A DNA stretch of 64,000 nt from Rhizobium anhuiense (GTDB taxonomy: Bacteria > Pseudomonadota > Alphaproteobacteria > Rhizobiales > Rhizobiaceae): positions 1 through 64,000 of the forward strand of contig NZ_ML133529.1 of assembly GCF_003985145.1 (NCBI RefSeq), in the 5' to 3' direction. The position numbers and the translations under genes are program-made. Below are positions 16,450 through 24,640 of the stretch, piece by piece; the first letter of the stretch is position 1, and every line of letters starts with the position of its first letter. The notes under the pieces were generated by a model, which did no database searches, was not told where the DNA came from, and saw nothing but the letters and a program-made list of their open reading frames with translations.

Positions 16450-19400
16450 GTCTGATTGTGGGATGCCGGGGTTTTCAGACATTATCTTATCGATGACCTG
16501 AAAGGGGTGCGGGATGCGTTTGTTGTCGATTTCCTTCACCTGGGAGCGGCACGAATATCCGGTGGCCATGAGACTGTCGGTATCGCCTGATGCATCGACC
16601 TCCGGCTTCCAGCTCATCGCATAAAGGCGCTCGGAGATCGGCCGGTTGCGCGCCTCGTGGCCAAAGGTGCCGGCCATTCCGCAACACCCCGTTTGTGCCG
16701 CCTGAAGGTCGATGCCGAGGCTTGCGAACACTTGTTTCCATTGTGCGACGGAAGAGGGCGCATTGGTGCGTTCGGTGCAATGGGCCATCAGTCGGAAGTT
16801 TTTACCCTTGGCGGCGGAGGGTGACGCGGCAAGCCGGTCAAGATTGGCGACCAGCCATTCCTGCGGAAGAAGAATGGCAGCCTTCAGCATGCCCTTGTAT
16901 TCGCTGCGAAAGGCGAGCGTCATCGACGGATCGAGCCCGACGAGCGCCACACCCGCTTCATCCAGCCGCTGAAGATAATGCGCGGTCCGCCCGGCCGCAG
17001 CCTCGAAACGTCCGAGATAGCCATGAACGTGCAGCGCTTTGCCATTAACGTGGGACGCGGCGAGGAAGGGCGAGAGCCCCATTTTCCGCGCAAGCCTGAT
17101 TGCGGCGAGGGCGACCTCAGGATCGAAATAGGCGGTAAACGCATCGGCGACGAAGATAACGCTCTGCTCCCTCTGGCGCGGCGACAAGGCCTCGATCCGC
17201 GACGGGGTCGCAAGCGGTACCCCAAGGCGGGCGGCCTCTTTCGCCAGAGAGATCCGCGGCAGGCGGGGCAGGGACGTCAGTCCGGCGACGCGCATCATCA
17301 TCCTGCCGGCGCGCGTGCTGACGATAAGGTTATAGGCAGGTCGTATCCGCTGAACCAGGGGCAGGGTGGTCTCGATGGCGGCGACGAGCGGATCCTTCAG
17401 CGGACGGAGGTAACGTCCGTAATAAAGTTCGAGGAATTTGGAGCGGAAGGCCGGGACGCTGACTTTCACCGGACATTGCCCCGCGCAGGCTTTGCACGCC
17501 AGACAGGTGTCCATCGCAGCGCGGACCTCATGGGAAAAGTCGTCACGATTTTGGGGGTTCAGCGAGTTGAAGGCGCGCCGCGCCAGTTTCGCCAGCGGAC
17601 CGCTCCGCCGCAAGCGTTTTGCCTCCTCGCGAGCATCGATGCCCTTCTCGGCAAGCAGCTTCAGCCATTCCCGCATCAAAGCCGCGCGGCCCTTGGGCGA
17701 AAAGCGCCGATCGCGTGTCGCCTTGTAGGAGGGGCACATGGGGCTGGTTTCATCGAAGTCGAAACAGGCGCCGTTGCCGTTGCAATAGGCGGCGTTGTCG
17801 AAGGCGGAGCGGATCTCGTTGCCGATGATGCGGTCGGTCTCTCCCCGCAGCGGCACATCGTCGATCTTCAGCAGCGCCTGGCCGGCAGGGGCTGCAATCT
17901 TGCCTGGATTGAGGCAGGTTTCCGGATCGAAAGCCCGTTTGATCTCCTGCAGGCTGGGATAGAGATCGCCGAAAAATTCCGGCACATATTCGGAACGCAC
18001 GCCTTTGCCGTGCTCTCCCCAGAGCACGCCGCCATATTTGCGCGTCAGCGCCACGACGGCGTCGCTGACCTCCCGGACCAGCTTGATATGGTCGTCGCGG
18101 GTAAGGTCGAGTGCCGGCCGCACATGCAGGACGCCGGCATCGACATGGCCGAACATGCCGTAGGAAAGGCCCGCGCCATCGAGAAGCGCGCGGAATTCGC
18201 GGATATAGGGCGCGAGATTCTCCGGCGGTACGGCGGTATCCTCGACGAAGGCAACCGGCCTGACCGGGCCATCGACATTGCCAAGCAGGCCGACCGCCCG
18301 TTTGCGCATCGACCAGATCGCCTCGACCTCGGCATGATCCCGCGCGATCGTATAACCCAGGTGACGCGCATTTGGGCCTGTGGCAAGCGCGGCGGTCACC
18401 TCGGCGAGTTTGCGTTCGAGTTCGGCTTCATCGTCGGCCAGCACTTCGGCGATATTGATGCCGTTGGTCGCTTCGCTCGCGTCGTCCGGAAAAAAGCGGG
18501 CAATGCCGGTCCAGACGATGTCGCCTCTGGCGAGGCCGAGAACCTTTTCGTCGACCGTTTCCACCGAGGCGACGTTCAGCGCCACGAGGCTGCGGGCATC
18601 CTCCAAGGCGGTGTTGAAGTCGCCGTAGCGGATGTTGATCAGGGCCGCATGGGCGGGGATCGGCAGAAGGTTGAGTTCGGCTTCGGCGATCATCGCCAGC
18701 GTTCCCTCCGAGCCGCAGAGGATGGCATTGAGGTCGAAGCGCCCGTCGCTGCGGAAGATGTGAGCGAGGTCGTAGCCGGTCATGTAGCGGTTGAGTTTCG
18801 GAAAGATCTCGGCGATCCGGTCGCGCTTTTCCCGCGCGATCCGCTCGACTGTCCTGTGGATCTCGCCGACACGGTCCTGGCGCGCGACGATCTCCGTGAA
18901 CGCCTCCGGATCGAGCGGGCGCGACCACCAGTCGGAGCCATCTACAAGCACGATGCGCAATCCCAGTACATGGTTGCTGGTCTTGCCGTAGAGGCATGAC
19001 CCCTGGCCGCAGGCATCGGTGGAAACCATGCCGCCGATGGTGGCGCGATTGGAGGTGGAGAGTTCGGGCGCAAAAAACAGGCCGTAGGGCTTCAAAGCCT
19101 GGTTCAGCTGATCCTTGACCACGCCCGCTTGGACGCGGGCAATTCTCCTGACCGGGTCGATTTCGAGAATGGAATTCATGTGTCGCGAGCAGTCGACGAC
19201 GATGCCCGATGTGAGAGATTGGCCGTTCGTGCCGGTTCCGCCGCCGCGCGGCGCGACGGTGATCCCGCGAAACGCCGGCTCCGACAAGACGGCCGCCGTG
19301 ATCTGCAGGTCTTCGACGCCTCGGGGGAAAAGGATGCCGGTCGGCTCGATCTGATAGATGGAGTTGTCGGTCGAAAAAACCGTCCGGCTCGCCGCGCCGG

Positions 19401-19497
19401 TTTCGATGTCGCCATCGAACCCCGCCTCGATGAGCCGCTGGAAGAATCCTGCAGGAGGAAGGGGGATTGAACCATGCGGCCGGAGGCGCGGAATCAT
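16441..19497 (-). CDS. FAD-linked oxidase/Fe-S fusion dehydrogenase, YdiJ family (2-hydroxyacid dehydrogenase)
   Basis: 1018 aa from the ATG at 19497, the same length as E. coli YdiJ as I recall it. The frame runs further upstream, but that part enters the divergent promoter. The N-terminal FAD_binding_4 domain (about 45-230) has APRGGGTGTNGQSLTSGIVVD. The FAD-oxidase C domain follows (about 260-540; GHVDAGVLHVRPALD, LWGEHGKGVRSEY). Next is a two-cluster ferredoxin-like part with a CNGNGACFDFD...CPSY pattern and CLACKACAGQCPVKV, and then a C-terminal CCG-type domain (QTGCCGMAGTFGHE). Such proteins oxidise D-lactate, D-2-hydroxyglutarate or related acids and feed the electron chain. Divergent from the two SDR genes. 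Confidence 0.9.
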   Translation of the reverse strand: MIPRLRPHGSIPLPPAGFFQRLIEAGFDGDIETGAASRTVFSTDNSIYQIEPTGILFPRGVEDLQITAAVLSEPAFRGITVAPRGGGTGTNGQSLTSGIVVDCSRHMNSILEIDPVRRIARVQAGVVKDQLNQALKPYGLFFAPELSTSNRATIGGMVSTDACGQGSCLYGKTSNHVLGLRIVLVDGSDWWSRPLDPEAFTEIVARQDRVGEIHRTVERIAREKRDRIAEIFPKLNRYMTGYDLAHIFRSDGRFDLNAILCGSEGTLAMIAEAELNLLPIPAHAALINIRYGDFNTALEDARSLVALNVASVETVDEKVLGLARGDIVWTGIARFFPDDASEATNGINIAEVLADDEAELERKLAEVTAALATGPNARHLGYTIARDHAEVEAIWSMRKRAVGLLGNVDGPVRPVAFVEDTAVPPENLAPYIREFRALLDGAGLSYGMFGHVDAGVLHVRPALDLTRDDHIKLVREVSDAVVALTRKYGGVLWGEHGKGVRSEYVPEFFGDLYPSLQEIKRAFDPETCLNPGKIAAPAGQALLKIDDVPLRGETDRIIGNEIRSAFDNAAYCNGNGACFDFDETSPMCPSYKATRDRRFSPKGRAALMREWLKLLAEKGIDAREEAKRLRRSGPLAKLARRAFNSLNPQNRDDFSHEVRAAMDTCLACKACAGQCPVKVSVPAFRSKFLELYYGRYLRPLKDPLVAAIETTLPLVQRIRPAYNLIVSTRAGRMMMRVAGLTSLPRLPRISLAKEAARLGVPLATPSRIEALSPRQREQSVIFVADAFTAYFDPEVALAAIRLARKMGLSPFLAASHVNGKALHVHGYLGRFEAAAGRTAHYLQRLDEAGVALVGLDPSMTLAFRSEYKGMLKAAILLPQEWLVANLDRLAASPSAAKGKNFRLMAHCTERTNAPSSVAQWKQVFASLGIDLQAAQTGCCGMAGTFGHEARNRPISERLYAMSWKPEVDASGDTDSLMATGYSCRSQVKEIDNKRIPHPFQVIDKIMSENPGIPQSDVA

Positions 19498-19533
19498 GTC
19501 GAAACCTTCAGAATGCACTTGAGCTTTGTCGAA

Positions 19534-19553
19534 GTTGGCATATAAGTGATAAC
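19534..19553. promoter_or_regulatory. Candidate operator in the ydiJ-like / SDR divergent region
   Basis: An imperfect inverted repeat, GTTNNCA-N6-TGNNAAC, contains CATATAAGTG (19539-19548), the reverse complement of CACTTATATG in the livK/hyuA operator. It is centrally placed in the 98-bp gap between the two divergent genes. The shared 10-mer suggests the same regulator acts on both divergent regions. Confidence 0.5.
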
Positions 19554-19595
19554 ATACAATGTCAGCGGCGCAACGCAAAACACTGAGGTGGAACT

Positions 19596-20345
19596 TTGAA
19601 GAACCAGACCGCAATCATCGTCGGCGGCGCTTCCGGGCTCGGCTTGACGACGGCCAAGCTGATGATCTCGCATGGGGCGACCAGGATCGGGCTCATCGAT
19701 CGCAATGAGCAGCTGCTTGCCTCTTCGGCCGAGGCGCTTCGTGCTCTCGGCGCCGAGGTTGCGACGGCCGCTGCCGACATTTCCCGGGCGGAAACGGCTC
19801 ATCGTGGGTTCAACGAGATCGCCGGCAAGCTCGGCCGGATCCATGTGCTCGTCAACAGCGCCGCCATCTATCCGAGACGTCCTATCCTCGAGATCACCGA
19901 CGAAGAATGGGACCTCGAAAATGCGATCAACGTGAAGGGTACCTATCATATGATGGTGGCTGCCGTTCTTCATATGCGCCAGCACGTGAACGCGCCCGAG
20001 GTTACGGGGCGGATCGTCAACGTGACCTCGGTCGATGCTTTCAAGGCTCATCCCCAGAATGCGCATTATGCCGCAACCAAGGCGGCTGTCGTCAGCCTGA
20101 CGAAATCCTTTGCCCAGGAATGCGCCAAGGACCAGATCCTTGTCAATTCCGTAGCGCCCGCCGGTTTCGCGACGGATCGCGCCAAGGAGCTCGGATTCCT
20201 GCCGGAGCTGGCCAAAGCCAGCGCCCTTGGCCGCGCGGCCGAGCCGGTCGAAATGGCGGAATGGATCGTCATGATGGCATCGAGCCGCAACACCTATGCA
20301 ACAGGCGAAAACGTCGTCGTCAGCGGAGGCTACATCTATGTCTGA
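19596..20345 (+). CDS. SDR family NAD(P)-dependent oxidoreductase
   Basis: 249 aa classical short-chain dehydrogenase. Cofactor loop VGGASGLGLTTAK at about residue 10; the NAG motif is replaced by NSAAIYPRR; catalytic residues are in VTSVDAF (Ser) and YAATKAAVV (Tyr-xxx-Lys). The C-terminus ends VVSGGYIYV, a usual SDR ending. It oxidises or reduces a hydroxyl/keto group with NAD(P). Ribosome site GAGGTGGAAC. Its 3' end overlaps the next SDR by 8 bp, so the two are coupled. The substrate cannot be read from sequence. Confidence 0.9.
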   Translation: MKNQTAIIVGGASGLGLTTAKLMISHGATRIGLIDRNEQLLASSAEALRALGAEVATAAADISRAETAHRGFNEIAGKLGRIHVLVNSAAIYPRRPILEITDEEWDLENAINVKGTYHMMVAAVLHMRQHVNAPEVTGRIVNVTSVDAFKAHPQNAHYAATKAAVVSLTKSFAQECAKDQILVNSVAPAGFATDRAKELGFLPELAKASALGRAAEPVEMAEWIVMMASSRNTYATGENVVVSGGYIYV

Positions 20346-21087
20346 GCCGCTGCCCTATCGGGTCGCCGTGGTCACCGGTGCGACGAGCGGCATCGGTCGC
20401 GCCACCGTCGACAAGCTGTGTAAGATGGGGCTGACGGTCTATGCCGTTGGCCGAAGCGCCGAGGCTCTTGAAGAACTCGCTGGGGAAAGCGGGGCGAAGC
20501 CGATCCGGGCCGATGTGCGCGATACCGCCGAAATCGTCAAGCAGCTTCACGGAACTGAGGTCGATATCCTGATCAACAATGCCGGCATTCTCTCGACGCG
20601 GGCGACATTCAGCGAGATCGAACCGTCCGAAATCGATGCCATGATCGACATCAATCTCAAGGCGCCGATGCAGCTGACCCGTGCATTCCTGCCTGCCATG
20701 GTTGAGCGAAAGCGCGGCCACCTGATCTATATCGGCTCGAGCGGCGGCCAGGCGCCGTATCCGAATATGGCGGCCTACGGCCCGTCGAAGGCCGGGCTCA
20801 GCCTGTTTTGCGACAATTTGCGCTGCGACCTGCTCGGGACCTCCGTTCGGGTGACCGAGGTGGTGCCGGGCCGCGTCCAGACGGAACTTTATCGAACCGC
20901 AATGGCGGGCAATCAGGCGCGGACGCTGCTCTATGACGGCTACCGTCCGATACAGCCTTCACACATCGCCTCGATCATCTCGAACGCCATCGAGCTTCCC
21001 GTCTTCGTCGACGTGTCGCGGATCGAAGTCTTCCCGACGGACCAGGCGACCGGCGGCGGCACCATGGTCAAATTTCCCGAGCCGTAG
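20338..21087 (+). CDS. SDR family oxidoreductase
   Basis: 249 aa from the ATG at 20338, preceded by CGGAGGC. A start further upstream would read through the previous gene in another frame. Motifs: VTGATSGIGRATVDKL (cofactor loop), NNAGILSTRA, the catalytic Ser in IGSSGGQAPY, and YGPSKAGLSLF (Tyr-xxx-Lys). It is closest to the YdfG-like, 3-hydroxy-acid-oxidising classical SDRs, such as serine/3-hydroxyisobutyrate-type enzymes. Together with the preceding SDR and the divergent YdiJ-like enzyme it extends the redox part of the locus. Its end overlaps the convergent small gene by 20 bp. Confidence 0.9.
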   Translation: MSEPLPYRVAVVTGATSGIGRATVDKLCKMGLTVYAVGRSAEALEELAGESGAKPIRADVRDTAEIVKQLHGTEVDILINNAGILSTRATFSEIEPSEIDAMIDINLKAPMQLTRAFLPAMVERKRGHLIYIGSSGGQAPYPNMAAYGPSKAGLSLFCDNLRCDLLGTSVRVTEVVPGRVQTELYRTAMAGNQARTLLYDGYRPIQPSHIASIISNAIELPVFVDVSRIEVFPTDQATGGGTMVKFPEP

Positions 21088-21325
21088 GCGGGCGCTCGCT
21101 TGTTTCGAAGAGACCGCGGGCCGCCTCGACCATCGATTGCAGCTGATTGGGGTCGCGTACGCCCTGTCGGTAGATCTCGATGATGATGCTCGCCATTCGT
21201 TCTGCTTCATCGCTGTCTCTTGCTATCGCGTAATCGGCGCGGAGCTTGTCGAAGACGTGCTGGCAGGTTTCAAGATCGCGGGAGTCCAGCGGTACCTGCG
21301 ATCGGTTTTTGATCGTTTGAACCAT
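21068..21325 (-). CDS. Small conserved-type hypothetical protein (85 aa)
   Basis: 85 aa, mostly helical and charged (ETCQHVFDKLRADYAIARD, then DEAERMASIIIEIYRQGVRD), with no signal peptide or membrane helix and no family I recognise. A ribosome site (GAAGGGAATAGAG) precedes the ATG. It is on the same strand as, and downstream of, groEL beyond a terminator, and overlaps the convergent SDR gene by 20 bp. The amphipathic composition resembles small soluble proteins common in rhizobia. No function is assigned. Confidence 0.7.
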   Translation of the reverse strand: MVQTIKNRSQVPLDSRDLETCQHVFDKLRADYAIARDSDEAERMASIIIEIYRQGVRDPNQLQSMVEAARGLFETSERPPTAREI

Positions 21326-21342
21326 CTCTATTCCCTTCGAAA

Positions 21343-21367
21343 GGCCCGCCAGCGAGGCCGGCGGGCC
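21343..21367 (-). terminator. Terminator downstream of groEL
   Basis: Stem GGCCCGCC / GGCGGGCC with a 9-nt loop. On the minus strand it is followed by TTTCGAAG, a weak U-run. It separates groEL from the small downstream gene, whose ribosome site lies just after the stem. Confidence 0.6.
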
Positions 21368-21377
21368 GGCAGATGTG

Positions 21378-23006
21378 TTAGAAATCCATGCCGGGGCCGG
21401 CGGGCAATGGCGGCGGCGCGTCCTTCTTGGGTTTCTCGGCGATCATGGCTTCGGTCGTGACGAGAAGGCCGGCGATGGAGGACGCGTCCTGCAGCGCGGT
21501 GCGAACAACCTTTGCCGGATCGATGACGCCCTGCGCATAAAGGTCGCCATATTCGCCGGTCTGAGCGTTCCAGCCGTAGGCGAAGTCACTTTTCTCGCGC
21601 AGCTTGCCGACGATGACCGAGCCTTCCGCTCCGGCATTTTCGGCGATCTGCCGCGCCGGCGTCTCGAGCGCGCGGCGAACGATGTCGACACCGACACGCT
21701 GGTCGCTATTGGCGGTCTTGAGGTTGTCGAGCGCCTTGACGGAGCGCAGCAGCGCCACACCGCCGCCCGGCAGAATGCCTTCCTCGACCGCCGCCCGGGT
21801 TGCATGAAGCGCGTCGTCGACGCGGTCCTTCTTTTCCTTCACTTCGACTTCCGTCGAGCCGCCGACGCGGATGACGGCAACGCCGCCGGCGAGCTTGGCA
21901 AGACGCTCCTGCAGCTTCTCGCGGTCGTAATCGGAGGTGGTTTCTTCGATCTGGGCCTTGATCTGGGCAACACGGCCTTCGATGTCGGACTTGGCGCCCG
22001 CGCCGTCGACGATCGTGGTGTTCTCCTTTTCGATCGACACCTTCTTGGCACGGCCGAGCATGTCGAGCGTGACGGATTCGAGCTTGATGCCGAGGTCTTC
22101 GGAGATGACGGTGCCGGCGGTGAGGATGGCGATGTCTTCGAGCATGGCCTTGCGGCGGTCGCCGAAGCCAGGCGCCTTGACGGCAGCGATCTTCAGGCCG
22201 CCACGCAGCTTGTTGACGACGAGGGTTGCAAGAGCTTCGCCTTCGACGTCTTCAGCGATGATGAGGAGCGGCTTGCCGGACTGGACGACGGCTTCGAGAA
22301 CCGGCAGCATCGACTGCAGGTTCGACAGCTTCTTCTCGTGGATGAGGATATATGGGTCTTCGAACTCGGCCCGCATCTTGTCGGCATTGGTCACGAAGTA
22401 GGGGCTGAGGTAGCCGCGGTCGAACTGCATGCCTTCGACGACTTCGAGTTCGGTTTCGGCGGTCTTGGCTTCTTCGACGGTGATGACGCCATCATTGCCG
22501 ACCTTTTCCATGGCTTCCGCCAAAAAACGGCCGATTTCGGCATCGCCATTGGCGGAGATCGTGCCGACCTGGGCGATTTCGGCATTGTTGGAGATCTTGC
22601 GGGCGTTGGCCTTCAGTTCCGCAACGATGGCGCCGACGGCGAGATCGATGCCGCGTTTCAGGTCCATCGGGTTCATGCCTGACGTGACGGCCTTGGCGCC
22701 CTCTTTGACGATCGCCTGGGCAAGCACCGTTGCGGTCGTGGTGCCGTCGCCGGCGATGTCGCTGGTCTTCGAGGCGACTTCACGGACCATCTGGGCGCCC
22801 ATATTCTCGAACTTGTCTTCGAGTTCGACTTCCTTGGCGACGGAGACGCCGTCCTTGGTGATGCGCGGCGCGCCGAAGGACTTGTCGATCACGACGTTGC
22901 GGCCTTTCGGGCCGAGCGTCACCTTCACGGCGTTGGCCAGGATGTCGACGCCGCGCAGCATCTTCTCCCGGGCTTCGGTGCTGAATTTGACTTCTTTAGC
23001 AGCCAT
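21378..23006 (-). CDS. groEL: 60-kDa chaperonin GroEL (additional copy)
   Basis: 542 aa, full length. The start MAAKEVKFSTEAREKMLRG, the ATPase loop GDGTTTATVLA (about residue 86-96), DGVSVAKEVELED and GGVAVIRVGGSTEVEVKEKKD are chaperonin signatures. With GroES it folds proteins in an ATP-driven cage in the cytoplasm. The C-terminus ends PPPLPAGPGMDF, proline-rich instead of the repeated GGM tail of housekeeping GroEL, so this is probably one of the extra rhizobial copies. It follows groES with a 153-bp gap that holds a palindromic repeat. Likely controlled by HrcA through the CIRCE upstream of groES. Confidence 0.97.
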   Translation of the reverse strand: MAAKEVKFSTEAREKMLRGVDILANAVKVTLGPKGRNVVIDKSFGAPRITKDGVSVAKEVELEDKFENMGAQMVREVASKTSDIAGDGTTTATVLAQAIVKEGAKAVTSGMNPMDLKRGIDLAVGAIVAELKANARKISNNAEIAQVGTISANGDAEIGRFLAEAMEKVGNDGVITVEEAKTAETELEVVEGMQFDRGYLSPYFVTNADKMRAEFEDPYILIHEKKLSNLQSMLPVLEAVVQSGKPLLIIAEDVEGEALATLVVNKLRGGLKIAAVKAPGFGDRRKAMLEDIAILTAGTVISEDLGIKLESVTLDMLGRAKKVSIEKENTTIVDGAGAKSDIEGRVAQIKAQIEETTSDYDREKLQERLAKLAGGVAVIRVGGSTEVEVKEKKDRVDDALHATRAAVEEGILPGGGVALLRSVKALDNLKTANSDQRVGVDIVRRALETPARQIAENAGAEGSVIVGKLREKSDFAYGWNAQTGEYGDLYAQGVIDPAKVVRTALQDASSIAGLLVTTEAMIAEKPKKDAPPPLPAGPGMDF

Positions 23007-23030
23007 GTCCTCACTCCTTCATAGGCAGCC

Positions 23031-23080
23031 AGAGCAATTCCGGGAAAGGTGCGAAGCGGTTTTCCGTTCGGAATTGCGTC
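23031..23080. repeat. Palindromic intergenic repeat of the rhizobial GAGCAATTCC type
   Basis: GAGCAATTCCGGGAAA and TTTTCCGTTCGGAATTG face each other across GGTGCGAAGCGG, giving outer arms CAATTCCG / CGGAATTG (23035-23076). I recognise this pattern (CAATTCC...GTGCGAAGCGGTTTTCCG...GGAATTGCGT) as a repeat scattered through Rhizobium and Agrobacterium intergenic regions. Here it is inside the groES-groEL transcript, where it would fold into a hairpin. Confidence 0.7.
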
Positions 23081-23159
23081 AGAAATAAAATGTTGGAGCT
23101 GTTCTGCTTTTCTACGACAAGCTGAAGCGCTCCAGCGTTGACGAATGTTCGCAGGGACC

Positions 23160-23474
23160 TCAGGCGGCCTGCTGCTGTTCGTCCTGGGTTTCGATGACGC
23201 CCATCACGTCGCTTTCCTTCATGATCAGCAGGTCTTCGCCATCGATCTTGATCTCGGTGCCGGACCATTTGCCGAACAGGATGCGATCGCCGGGCTTGAC
23301 GTCGAGCGCCTGGATCTGGCCGGCATCGTTGCGTGCACCAGGGCCGACGGCGATGACCTCACCTTCCTGCGGCTTTTCCTTGGCAGTGTCGGGAATGATG
23401 ATGCCGCCCTTGGTCTTTTCCTCTGACGTGACCCGGCGGACGAGAATGCGATCATGAAGCGGTCGGAACGACAT
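23160..23474 (-). CDS. groES: 10-kDa co-chaperonin GroES
   Basis: 104 aa from the ATG at 23474, preceded by GGAGGAAGAC. It begins MSFRPLHDRILVRRV and includes the mobile loop EEKTKGGIIIPDTAKEKPQEG that docks onto GroEL. The C-terminus QDEQQQAA is slightly longer than the standard 94-98 aa GroES. It caps the GroEL ring. First gene of the groES-groEL operon, 153 bp downstream of a CIRCE element. Confidence 0.96.
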   Translation of the reverse strand: MSFRPLHDRILVRRVTSEEKTKGGIIIPDTAKEKPQEGEVIAVGPGARNDAGQIQALDVKPGDRILFGKWSGTEIKIDGEDLLIMKESDVMGVIETQDEQQQAA

Positions 23475-23626
23475 GTCTTCCTCCATCGACAAACAGTGAT
23501 GATGTTGCTCCCCCGGGCCGGACCGGATGACCAATCCGGGGCGGGTGCAAGGTTCCGCGCGAGCGCGCCTTGCGCGACTGATCTGGTTCGACGGCACTGC
23601 AATTTCAAGAGGGAATAAGAGAAAAA

Positions 23627-23653
23627 TTAGCACTCTCCACCGACGAGTGCTAA
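23627..23653. promoter_or_regulatory. CIRCE element (HrcA operator) upstream of groES
   Basis: TTAGCACTC, 9 bp, GAGTGCTAA: an exact match to the CIRCE consensus. HrcA bound here represses groESL at normal temperature. It sits 153 bp upstream of the groES start, so the transcript would have a long leader. hrcA itself is not in the window. Confidence 0.95.
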
Positions 23654-23831
23654 CGTATTGCAGGGAACAGAAAATCGGCTCCCGCGTTCGGACTACGAGG
23701 TGGATGACACTGCGTCGAAGGCGCGTTCAAGCCGCATCGAGGCTTGAATCCGGAATTTGACATTCCCAACTGTCTCATGATCGAGGCTTGACGAGCTCGA
23801 TCACCGTCCCACGTCTTTTGGAGTGAGTGAC

Positions 23832-24122
23832 ATGGAAGAAAAGACCAATATAATCAGAGACCTCAGCATTGAGGAACGTGAGGAAATCTTCGTCGATATC
23901 GCTCGCACGCTGGAGGATACGGCGCGTGAGGCTCTTGTCGAAGGCAACATGCAGTTTGCGGCACTGTCCAACAACATGGCTGAAGCGATCCGCGTCAACG
24001 CCGACGAACTGGCCCGTGACGATCCCGACAATGCCGAGCTCGTGTTGCTGCAGGCGACGGCGATGATTTCGCAGTTCGAGGCCGTGCACCCCTATCGAAT
24101 GGTGAGTATGGCCGTTCATTGA
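23832..24122 (+). CDS. Small hypothetical protein (96 aa)
   Basis: 96 aa from the ATG at 23832, preceded by TTGGAGTGAGTGAC. An in-frame GTG 9 bp earlier lies within this ribosome site and is not preferred. The sequence is acidic and helical (IRDLSIEEREEIFVDIARTL, then ELARDDPDNAELVLLQATAM). No known family recognised, no membrane segment. It opens a run of four same-strand small genes (to 25389) whose other members include a DUF2934 protein and a ppGpp-hydrolase-like protein, so a stress or general-adaptation role is possible but unproven. Confidence 0.75.
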   Translation: MEEKTNIIRDLSIEEREEIFVDIARTLEDTAREALVEGNMQFAALSNNMAEAIRVNADELARDDPDNAELVLLQATAMISQFEAVHPYRMVSMAVH

Positions 24123-24229
24123 TTGCCGCCGGCGCGTGCGGCTCGATCGCGCGCTCAAATCAATCGCCACCCACGCGGAACTCTCACTGCTTGCGAAGGT
24201 TATTGGATCACAACATCGAAGGGTGATCC

Positions 24230-24586
24230 ATGATGACCGTCAAATCCACCGTGCCGCCCGAGAGCGGGACCGACGACGCGCGTTCCGCCGACACCGAACG
24301 GACCGAAGCCGATCGCAAAAGGGCATTGGAAACTGCCCGGCGCAACGTCAGTTCGACATTGGATCGCCACAGCGGCACCGAAACCCTAAGCCTCAAGCTT
24401 GCCAAAGAATATCTCAGCCTCGGCGGCCACCGCCGGTCGATGATCGACGACAATATCACCGACGTTCGTCAATGGGATGAAGATCCGCGGGAGGCCGAAC
24501 GCTTCTGGAAGGAACGGGTGGAGACGCTTTCAAAGGACGAGCACAAACGGGTGGAGGATTTTCTTCCAACCATCAACACGCCGTGA
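24230..24586 (+). CDS. Small hypothetical protein (118 aa)
   Basis: 118 aa with a hydrophilic N-terminus rich in Asp, Glu, Arg and Thr (ESGTDDARSADTERTEADRK), probably disordered. A C-terminal part follows with LKLAKEYLSLGGHRRSMIDDN and DPREAERFWKERVETL. I recognise no domain. GGTGATCC precedes the tandem ATG. It lies 107 bp downstream of the 96-aa gene and 54 bp before the DUF2934 gene, all on one strand. Composition and coding bias match its neighbours. Confidence 0.7.
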   Translation: MMTVKSTVPPESGTDDARSADTERTEADRKRALETARRNVSSTLDRHSGTETLSLKLAKEYLSLGGHRRSMIDDNITDVRQWDEDPREAERFWKERVETLSKDEHKRVEDFLPTINTP

Positions 24587-24640
24587 AAGTGGCTGGGCCT
24601 GTTCTTCGGACGGCTTATTTAAATGCGCTTGGAGGAGATC

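Noticed and set aside
16978..18999. A 673-codon open frame on the plus strand inside the YdiJ-like gene
   Set aside because: It is antisense to a protein with complete FAD and Fe-S motifs, has no ribosome site of note and no recognisable domain.
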